A stretch of DNA of 6,870 nt from Rickettsia typhi (lineage in GTDB: Bacteria; Pseudomonadota; Alphaproteobacteria; Rickettsiales; UBA1997): the NCBI GenBank assembly GCA_945898025.1, contig CAMDGT010000064.1, positions 1 to 6,870 of the forward strand, read 5' to 3'. This document shows positions 1 through 5,144 of the stretch, piece after piece. The translations under genes and the position numbers were made by a program. Position 1 is the first letter of the stretch. Every line of letters starts with the position of its first letter. The notes below the pieces were generated by a model. It had not been told where the DNA came from and did no database searches. It was given only the letters and a program-made list of their open reading frames with translations.

Positions 1-291
1 CTTGGAGGATGATTTTTCAATATCTCGAATTAAGATCAACTTTCTACCGCCAAGCATTGCAAGAGAGAAGAATTCATCAAAAATAATTTGCCCGTCCTCC
101 TCTTTAATTCTTTGACTCGTTAGATCTGCTACCAAAAAATCGTCATTTAAATTTGGAGAAATTTTATTAGCAACACTTAAAAAATGACGATTCACTGAAG
201 GCTGATCATTGCCAAACAACAGGCATCCAGCTAGTTTTTGATTAGCGATATTCTTGATATAAGCTTCAACTTGATTGGCTTGAATTTTCAT
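1..291 (-). CDS. holA: DNA polymerase III subunit delta, N-terminal part (runs off the window)
   Basis: The delta subunit is part of the clamp loader that opens and loads the beta sliding clamp. Only the first 97 codons are present, starting at ATG 291..289; the frame is open to base 1. The translation begins MKIQANQVEAYIKNIAN and then has the family pattern: a strand with LLFGND (residues 24-29), a short acidic-basic stretch, then FDEFFSLAMLGGRKLILIRD (71-90). The latter corresponds to the region of E. coli delta that touches the clamp (SLFASR); by alignment M79 and L80 sit where E. coli has L73 and F74. The start lies 3 nt after the tilS stop, so the two are probably translated from one message; no Shine-Dalgarno sequence is visible. 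The assignment rests on the N-terminal pattern alone because the AAA+-like domain and C-terminus lie outside. Confidence 0.8.
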   Translation of the reverse strand, partial: MKIQANQVEAYIKNIANQKLAGCLLFGNDQPSVNRHFLSVANKISPNLNDDFLVADLTSQRIKEEDGQIIFDEFFSLAMLGGRKLILIRDIEKSSSK

Positions 292-294
292 AAT

Positions 295-1401
295 TTAATT
301 AAAAATTTTACACAAAATTGTTTTTAGTTTTATTTCTAAATTGATATTTTCATCTTTTAATGTCAAATTATCGCAATAAATGACAATCGGATTAATAAAA
401 TTATTTTTATTGAATTTTAACATAGATTTAGGCAGTCTTTTGAAGATAGAATGACCTATATTAATTGGCTTAAAATCATTTGTTAAAATTATTTTATAAA
501 TATTTTCAATAGAAGAAAAACGAGGCTTATAGAGCTTTTTCCCTAGCTCCATTATGATTAAGGAAAGCAGTTTAATTGCCAAATGAAAATGAAGATTCGC
601 CAACCATTGTTTTTCAATGATGAAGTATCCTCTAGAATTAAAATAAACAAACTTACTTGCCTCTTTCAACAATAAGTCGTCGCAAAAATTTCTAATTCCA
701 AAAGCTTCGTCTCCTGCTTTTTTTAATCTTTTTTTAATTAACTCTCTATCTTCAAAACTATTAATAAATTTTCTTATTTTATTTCTTAAAAAAATATCTT
801 CTTGATTACTTTCATCTTCATACCATGAAATATTATTACTTATTAAGTATTCCTGTAAATCAACTTTAGATATTGATAATAAAGGTCGTAAAATCGCCAC
901 CTGCTCTTGATAAAAAATTTCAGCAATTGATGATATGCCGTCAATTCCACTACCTCTCCATAAGCGAATAAGTATATTTTCTGCCACATCATCAATTTGA
1001 TGACCTAAAAACAAGAATTTAATTTTATTTTTACTGCAAAATTCTGTCAATAATTGATATCGCATCTTTCTTAAATTTGCCTCAATATTAACTTTAGGAA
1101 CTGTTTTTTTAGGAATTTCAATGATATGATGAGAAATGCTTAATTTTTGCATTAATTCTTGAATAGACTTAGCTTCTTCAGTTGACTCTTGGCGAAAATT
1201 ATGATTAATAGTCAATGCACAAAGATTGATTTTATAAATATCACAGAAGTTTTTTAACAAAATCGTTAAAGCAAGTGAATCTGAGCCCCCAGATAAAGCA
1301 ACACAAACATCCGCTGGCTTGTTGTCTAAAAAAAAACTCTCAACCTTGTTTTGAAAATATTTTTCTAAATACTCAATTCGATTAACTTGATTTTTAGACA
1401 T
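295..1401 (-). CDS. tilS: tRNA(Ile)-lysidine synthase TilS
   Basis: TilS uses ATP to attach lysine to C34 of the CAU-anticodon tRNA-Ile, so that it reads AUA; this is essential in most bacteria and matters in an AUA-rich genome like this one. The 368-residue protein shows the PP-loop ATPase signature SGGSDS (37-42), then HNFR (67-70), NIEANLRKMRYQLL (105-118), the diagnostic FLGHQIDDVAENILIRLWRG (131-150) with the second half RGSG (149-152), LRPLL (171-175), and W-x-x-D-x-S-N followed by F-L-R-N-K-I-R (193-210). The catalytic core is therefore complete. The protein is shorter than E. coli TilS (about 430 residues); the C-terminal part after about residue 290 is poorly conserved and lacks a full C-terminal tRNA-binding domain. 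ATG 1401 follows the dapB stop by 10 nt; no clear ribosome binding site is seen. Co-transcription with dapB and holA is likely. Confidence 0.95.
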   Translation of the reverse strand: MSKNQVNRIEYLEKYFQNKVESFFLDNKPADVCVALSGGSDSLALTILLKNFCDIYKINLCALTINHNFRQESTEEAKSIQELMQKLSISHHIIEIPKKTVPKVNIEANLRKMRYQLLTEFCSKNKIKFLFLGHQIDDVAENILIRLWRGSGIDGISSIAEIFYQEQVAILRPLLSISKVDLQEYLISNNISWYEDESNQEDIFLRNKIRKFINSFEDRELIKKRLKKAGDEAFGIRNFCDDLLLKEASKFVYFNSRGYFIIEKQWLANLHFHLAIKLLSLIIMELGKKLYKPRFSSIENIYKIILTNDFKPINIGHSIFKRLPKSMLKFNKNNFINPIVIYCDNLTLKDENINLEIKLKTILCKIFN

Positions 1402-1411
1402 TTAGTAGCTT

Positions 1412-2206
1412 TTAATTTAAAACATCTCTCATCGAATAGAAGCCATTTGACTTAACACTTGCCCAAATTACAGCTCTTATTGCCCCTTTTGCAAAAATAT
1501 TGCGATTTGAGGCCTTGTGGACAAATTCAATTCTTTCGCCATCTCCTGCGAATATAACCTGATGATCTCCGACTACATCTCCGCCTCTAAGAGCGGTAAA
1601 ACCTATTTCGCCAGCTTTTCTATGATTATTATTGCCGACCCTTGCCATTTGCGCAACTTCCGATAAATCAACATTTCTACCGTTAGCAACCGCCGATCCA
1701 AGCAACAAAGCAGTTCCAGAAGGAGAGTCAACTTTATTGCGATGATGCATTTCAAATATTTCGACATCAAAATCTTCTCTCAATATGGAAGAGGCTTTTT
1801 CAACCAAATTCATTAGCACGTTAACTCCAATCGACATATTTGCCGACCATATAATTGGGCAATTTTTAGCAAAATTTACCAACTGCTCTTTTTCATTATT
1901 TTCAAAGCCCGTAGTACCACAAACCATTATTTTTTTTTGCTTTGAACATTGTTCGGCAATTTTTATACTTAGTGCAGGAGATGAAAAATCTACTACCGCA
2001 TCGCAATTTTCAACAAATTTCTCAATGTTGGAAAAAATTTTACCCCCCAATTTAGGATAACCTAAAAATTCTCCTAAATCTTGATTATCGAGATCACTAT
2101 TATGACGAACCAATGCAGATGAAAGTTCAAGCATTCCGTCGTTGATGATGGTTACTGCTATTTCTCTGCCCATTCTTCCTGTAATGCCAGTTAAACCTAT
2201 TTTCAT
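1412..2206 (-). CDS. dapB: 4-hydroxy-tetrahydrodipicolinate reductase
   Basis: DapB catalyses the NAD(P)H-dependent reduction step that makes tetrahydrodipicolinate, on the path to meso-diaminopimelate (peptidoglycan) and lysine. The 264-residue length is normal. Visible motifs are the Rossmann nucleotide-binding loop GLTGITGRMGREI (4-16), the strand DAVVDFSSP (69-77), VCGTTGF (95-101), SANMSIGVNVL (121-131), and the family signature EMHHRNKVDSPSGTAL (152-167). H154 and K158 match the catalytic His159 and Lys163 of the E. coli enzyme, and SPSGT forms the substrate-binding loop. The C-terminal half carries the usual RGGDVVGDHQVIFAGDGERIE segment (207-227). The gene starts at ATG 2206 and ends in TAA. 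A 103-nt gap separates it from pstA upstream, so it may have its own promoter; tilS follows 10 nt downstream. All expected active-site residues are present. Confidence 0.97.
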   Translation of the reverse strand: MKIGLTGITGRMGREIAVTIINDGMLELSSALVRHNSDLDNQDLGEFLGYPKLGGKIFSNIEKFVENCDAVVDFSSPALSIKIAEQCSKQKKIMVCGTTGFENNEKEQLVNFAKNCPIIWSANMSIGVNVLMNLVEKASSILREDFDVEIFEMHHRNKVDSPSGTALLLGSAVANGRNVDLSEVAQMARVGNNNHRKAGEIGFTALRGGDVVGDHQVIFAGDGERIEFVHKASNRNIFAKGAIRAVIWASVKSNGFYSMRDVLN

Positions 2207-2278
2207 TTATTTTATAATTTAGAGTTAATTTTATATTCAAAAAATGAGACAAACACACACGGATATGTGTAATTTTAC

Positions 2279-2284
2279 ATTATA
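2279..2284 (-). promoter_or_regulatory. possible -10 element for dapB
   Basis: Read on the minus strand, the pstA-dapB gap contains a perfect TATAAT about 70 nt upstream of the dapB start. No good -35 sits 16-18 nt upstream (the closest is TTAAAT, three of six matches), and a TTGCTT lies too close. In a sequence this A+T-rich a TATAAT can arise by chance, so this is only a candidate for a separate dapB-tilS-holA transcript. Confidence 0.22.
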
Positions 2285-2309
2285 TTCTTTTAAATAAGCA
2301 AATTTAATA

Positions 2310-3548
2310 TCACCATTTTTTTTCAAACTTTTTTCGCAAAATAATTGCGGTTAAATTAAGCATTATCAACAAGCCAATTAGCAACATTATTGCGGCGCTA
2401 GTTTTTTCTACGAACCCTGTTTCTGCGCTGTCTGACCATAAATAAATCTGCACTGGCATAACCGTCGCCGGCTCTAAAAAATTTTGGGGAAAATCGACAA
2501 TAAATGCAATCATTCCTATCATTAACAATGGAGCGGTTTCTCCTAGGGCGCGAGAAATTGCAAGAATTGTTCCTGTCATGATTCCAGGAGTTGATAAAGG
2601 CAATAAATGATGAATTATTAGTTGGGTTTTTGATGCCCCAAGACCAATAGCACCATCTCTAATTGAGTTAGGAATTGACCTTATAGTGTTGCGAGTTGCA
2701 ATTATTATAACTGGTAAAACCAACATTGACAAGGTAAAGCCAGCCACCAAAGTTGAGGCACGGGGCAAGTGCAAGATTTGCAAATAAAACACTAGACCTA
2801 ATAATCCGTAGATAATCGATGGTATTGCGGCCAAATTATTGATGCTTATTTCAATAAAATCAGTGAATTTATTTTTTAAAGCAAATTCTTCTAAATAAAA
2901 TGCCGATGCCACTGCAATTGGAAAAGAAAATATTAAGAATATAACGATTGTCATTATCGAGCCAATAAAACTACCAGCAATGCCAGCTATCTCTGGCTCT
3001 CTTGAATCCCCGCCCAGTAAAAATTGATAATTAAAAAATGTCTTTATTTTGCTTTCCTGCATAAATTGCAATAACCACTGTATTTGCTGTTTATTGAGCT
3101 TTGAAGCATCGCGGTGCTTAAAAAAAGCATCAACTTTTGCAGAGGCGCTTAACCAAAAAATACTTCTTTCTTGCCCCAAAGAGGGGTTTTTTTTAATTTG
3201 TTGATACAATTCAACTGCCGCATTTTTACTAAGCAATTGATAAGCATCGTTAAAATCACAATTACATTTCGCAAGATCTTTGGCAAATTTTTCATTTAAG
3301 GCATTTCTTATTGCAAAACGATAATCAGACTTACTTCCGCCGTTAAGAACCGAATTAACATCGATTTCCATAGCTATTTTAGTTGAAAAAAAAGCACTAT
3401 AACCTTTTAAGACTATAGAAAAAATCATTATAAACAAAAAAGATATTGAAAATAGAATCGCCAAATGACTGGCAATTTTAAATCTATTTTCGCTACGATG
3501 CCTATTTTTAAGGCTTATAGCTAGTTTTATAGCATTTCTTTTATCCAT
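2310..3548 (-). CDS. pstA: phosphate ABC transporter permease PstA (long alphaproteobacterial form)
   Basis: PstA pairs with PstC to form the inner-membrane channel of the high-affinity phosphate importer PstSCAB. The 412-residue protein is longer than E. coli PstA (about 300). The extra N-terminal part matches the alphaproteobacterial extension (DUF3333-type): a basic cytoplasmic start with NRHRSENRF (15-23), one membrane helix (about 25-48), then a largely hydrophilic periplasmic segment to about 185. The permease domain follows: helices at about 192-215 and 235-256 (NLAAIPSIIYGLLGL, 238-252), about 264-284, the cytoplasmic EAA loop DGAIGLGASKTQLIIHHLLP (298-317) that docks on the PstB ATPase, ISRALGETAPLLMIG (331-345), and a last helix at 385-405. 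ATG 3548 overlaps the end of pstC by 8 nt (ATGGATAA), which implies translational coupling. The stop is TGA, so TGA is used as a stop in this genome. pstB and pstS are not adjacent. Confidence 0.96.
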   Translation of the reverse strand: MDKRNAIKLAISLKNRHRSENRFKIASHLAILFSISFLFIMIFSIVLKGYSAFFSTKIAMEIDVNSVLNGGSKSDYRFAIRNALNEKFAKDLAKCNCDFNDAYQLLSKNAAVELYQQIKKNPSLGQERSIFWLSASAKVDAFFKHRDASKLNKQQIQWLLQFMQESKIKTFFNYQFLLGGDSREPEIAGIAGSFIGSIMTIVIFLIFSFPIAVASAFYLEEFALKNKFTDFIEISINNLAAIPSIIYGLLGLVFYLQILHLPRASTLVAGFTLSMLVLPVIIIATRNTIRSIPNSIRDGAIGLGASKTQLIIHHLLPLSTPGIMTGTILAISRALGETAPLLMIGMIAFIVDFPQNFLEPATVMPVQIYLWSDSAETGFVEKTSAAIMLLIGLLIMLNLTAIILRKKFEKKW

Positions 3549-4737
3549 TTTTCTTTTGATATTTTTTTATCACGATTAAAGCCAAAATATTAAAAATAAA
3601 AGTTACCACGAAAAGAGTTAGTGCTAGAGCAAATGAGGCAAGAGTTTTAGAGCTAGAAAATTCTTGATCTCCAGACAATAAACTAACAATTTGAGCGGTG
3701 GCGGTGGTGGTTGAATCTAGTGGATTGAAAGTCATCTTTGCAAGCAACCCAGCCGACATAACGACAATCATTGTTTCGCCAACTGCTCTTGAAACAGCAA
3801 GAATTATCGACCCAATAATGGCAGGCATTGCTGAAGGAATGATTACCCTTGATATCATTTCATAATTAGTGCTTCCCATTGCCAATGCACCATCATATAA
3901 AGACCTAGGAACTGAATTTATTGCATCATCGGTTAAAGATAAAATAAAAGGAATTATCATGATTCCCATTACAAAACCAGCGGATAAAGCACTTTCCGAA
4001 GCAATCTCAATATTTAATAATCCAAAAAATAGTTTAAAAGATGGAGCAATAAAAATAACCGCAAAATACCCGTAAACAACCGTTGGAATGCCCGCCAAAA
4101 TTTCTAGAATCGGTTTCAATAAATCGCGAGTTGAAGATTTGCAATATAATGATAAATTAATTGCTCCCATTATACCAATTGGAACAGCGACAAACATTGC
4201 CACTAAAGTTATTAAAATGGTTCCTAGAAATACTGGAACAGCTCCGAATGAAGATTTCACAACTTCTTGACCGCTATTCATTGCCAATTGCGGATTCCAC
4301 TTAGTGCCAAAAAAGAACTCTTGCCAAGCTATTATTTTAAAAAATTTACCAGCCTCTCCAAATATTGCCATCATTATCGCTACAGTAATAAAAATTCCGA
4401 TTGTGGCACTCAATAAAAGAGATTTTTTAAACAGCCATTCTAAATGACTTTTGGCATTGAATTTATCGCGAAAACGATATATTGCAAAGAAAATTACAAA
4501 GGACGTGACTAAAGAAATAAAAAGAATTAGAAAGCCGTTTATTCCAGCTAAATACAATAAAATCAATAACAGCAATGCCCAAATTGAAAAACAGTAAGAG
4601 TAATGAGTGGGTAAAGAATGGGATTTAAAATTTATTTGCCTTTTAATTTTAGACCTAACCTGTTGATAAATTAGTTTTTTTTCTAAGGTTTTTGCTAAAT
4701 ACAAAGCAAAAAATAAAGCAAAAAATGACAAAATCAT
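3541..4737 (-). CDS. pstC: phosphate ABC transporter permease PstC (long alphaproteobacterial form)
   Basis: PstC is the partner permease of PstA in the phosphate importer. Starting at ATG 4737 the protein has 398 residues. An in-frame TTG at 4749 would add four residues (MFNS); ATG is preferred because neither site has a Shine-Dalgarno sequence and ATG fits the hydrophobic start MILSFFALFFALYLAK. The N-terminal 100 residues (helices at about 1-16, 51-65 and 68-87 with a basic loop) form the extension common in alphaproteobacterial PstC. Then come a helix at about 106-126, the periplasmic FFFGTKWNP (141-149), FGAVPVFLGTILIT (164-177) opening the permease domain, ILEILAGIPTVVYGYFA (210-226), the EAA loop DGALAMGSTNYEMISRVIIP (282-301), AVSRAVGETMIVV (314-326) and a final helix at about 367-390. 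It is the first gene of the minus-strand run, facing dnaA across the intergenic region. Confidence 0.95.
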   Translation of the reverse strand: MILSFFALFFALYLAKTLEKKLIYQQVRSKIKRQINFKSHSLPTHYSYCFSIWALLLLILLYLAGINGFLILFISLVTSFVIFFAIYRFRDKFNAKSHLEWLFKKSLLLSATIGIFITVAIMMAIFGEAGKFFKIIAWQEFFFGTKWNPQLAMNSGQEVVKSSFGAVPVFLGTILITLVAMFVAVPIGIMGAINLSLYCKSSTRDLLKPILEILAGIPTVVYGYFAVIFIAPSFKLFFGLLNIEIASESALSAGFVMGIMIIPFILSLTDDAINSVPRSLYDGALAMGSTNYEMISRVIIPSAMPAIIGSIILAVSRAVGETMIVVMSAGLLAKMTFNPLDSTTTATAQIVSLLSGDQEFSSSKTLASFALALTLFVVTFIFNILALIVIKKYQKKNG

Positions 4738-4760
4738 TGAATTGAACAATAAAAAATTAA

Positions 4761-4780
4761 GATATTACTAGATATTACTG
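4761..4780 (-). repeat. tandem 10-bp direct repeat upstream of pstC
   Basis: On the plus strand GATATTACTA is followed directly by GATATTACTG, two copies of a 10-mer differing in the last base. On the pstC strand it reads AGTAATATC twice, ending about 24 nt before the ATG at 4737. Two short direct repeats one helical turn apart just upstream of a pst gene recall the PhoB Pho box (two CTGTCAT-like 7-mers, 11-bp period). The period here is 10 and the word matches only loosely, so a PhoB operator is a suggestion, not a call. Confidence 0.4.
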
Positions 4781-4805
4781 ACTTTAAAAAAATGCAACTA
4801 GGCAA

Positions 4806-4833
4806 ATAGTAATTTAAAAAAACAAATTATCAA
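4806..4833 (-). promoter_or_regulatory. possible pstC promoter
   Basis: On the minus strand TTGATA (4828-4833, five of six to TTGACA) is followed after 16 nt by TACTAT (4806-4811, four of six to TATAAT), about 70 nt upstream of pstC. The -35 lies inside the first TTATCAATA word, so a protein bound there would cover the promoter. Weak evidence in such A+T-rich DNA. Confidence 0.22.
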
Positions 4834-4835
4834 TA
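4827..4835 (+). promoter_or_regulatory. DnaA-box-like word TTATCAATA, copy 1
   Basis: Seven of nine positions agree with the E. coli DnaA box TTATCCACA, including the whole TTATC half. It is one of three identical same-strand copies between pstC and dnaA and the one nearest pstC, where it overlaps a possible -35. DnaA binding is inferred from the repetition and from the neighbouring dnaA gene. Confidence 0.4.
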
Positions 4836-5048
4836 GCAACCTGTTAATTACAACAATAAAAAAATAAACTGCCTTAATTCATTGAAGCAATTAGTGTCAA
4901 GTAGTTTATTTTCAAAATTTGCAAATAAAAAACTTTACAGTTTAAAAAATATCTAAAAAAATCTGTCTTTGAAAAAATATACAAAAATTGCTTGTTGTTT
5001 AACAATTACAAATAATAAAGAAATCCGCTTCACAAAGCCAATAAATTA

Positions 5049-5057
5049 TTATCAATA
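5049..5057 (+). promoter_or_regulatory. DnaA-box-like word TTATCAATA, copy 2
   Basis: Identical to the copies at 4827 and 5108 and in the same orientation, 59 bp before copy 3. It lies about 90 bp upstream of the dnaA start, next to the candidate -10 TAAAAT (5056-5061), where DnaA could repress its own transcription. Confidence 0.42.
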
Positions 5058-5063
5058 AAATAT

Positions 5064-5078
5064 TTAGATTAAATCTAA
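5064..5078. repeat. palindrome TTAGATT-A-AATCTAA upstream of dnaA
   Basis: Two perfect 7-bp arms around a single central base, about 70 bp upstream of the dnaA ATG and between DnaA-box-like copies 2 and 3. The shape is that of a dimeric repressor site. The regulator is unknown. Confidence 0.45.
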
Positions 5079-5093
5079 CAATTAATAATTTAT

Positions 5094-5105
5094 CCTTTTA
5101 AAAGG
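5094..5105. repeat. perfect 12-bp palindrome CCTTTTAAAAGG upstream of dnaA
   Basis: A self-complementary 12-mer with GC ends in very A+T-rich DNA, 40 bp before the dnaA start and 2 bp before DnaA-box-like copy 3. It may be an operator or an architectural site. It is not followed by a T-run, so it is not a terminator. Confidence 0.45.
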
Positions 5106-5107
5106 GT

Positions 5108-5116
5108 TTATCAATA
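5108..5116 (+). promoter_or_regulatory. DnaA-box-like word TTATCAATA, copy 3
   Basis: Third identical copy, 28 bp before the dnaA start codon, probably in or near the transcribed leader. It directly follows the CCTTTTAAAAGG palindrome. A protein bound here would block dnaA transcription or initiation. Confidence 0.42.
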
Positions 5117-5144
5117 TTTAAAGCTAAAACAAAAGATTAATTTA

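Larger units (their letters stand above)
4738..5144. other. gene-free divergent region between pstC and dnaA
   Basis: About 400 bp with no credible reading frame on either strand and no tRNA-like structure. It is more A+T-rich than the genes around it. It must hold the promoters of both pstC and dnaA. What stands out is three same-strand copies of TTATCAATA (4827, 5049, 5108), two palindromes close to dnaA (5064-5078 and 5094-5105), a tandem 10-bp repeat close to pstC (4761-4780), a 10-bp palindrome ATTTGCAAAT (4917-4926), and a small inverted repeat AAACT/AGTTT (4930-4943). No convincing -35/-10 pair was found for dnaA: TTCACA (5029-5034) is a fair -35 but the nearest good -10, TAAAAT (5056-5061), lies 21 nt away. 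No Shine-Dalgarno sequence precedes dnaA. The region could be a DnaA-autoregulated promoter or, less surely, part of a replication origin. Confidence 0.6.

Noticed and set aside
1785..2060. Plus-strand open frame of 91 codons
   Set aside because: It lies antisense inside dapB, which is fully supported by motifs; it has no recognisable domain.
2250..2270. Possible terminator between pstA and dapB (ACACA...TGTGT on the minus strand)
   Set aside because: The stem is only five A/T-rich pairs and the T-run follows after a gap, so it is too weak to call.
2310..2312. TGA recoded as tryptophan
   Set aside because: pstA ends in TGA right after its TGG tryptophan codon at the expected family end, so the standard stop is used.
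2363..2371. TTATCAACA (and its complement at 4661-4669), eight of nine to the E. coli DnaA box
   Set aside because: Both are single copies inside pstA and pstC coding sequence and are expected by chance in A+T-rich genes.
3869..4270. Two plus-strand open frames of 68 and 60 codons
   Set aside because: Both are antisense to the conserved membrane helices of pstC and show no family pattern.
4738..5144. CtrA boxes (TTAA-N7-TTAA) in the dnaA upstream region
   Set aside because: TTAA is frequent here, but no pair checked near dnaA (5064-5144) has the required 7-nt spacing.
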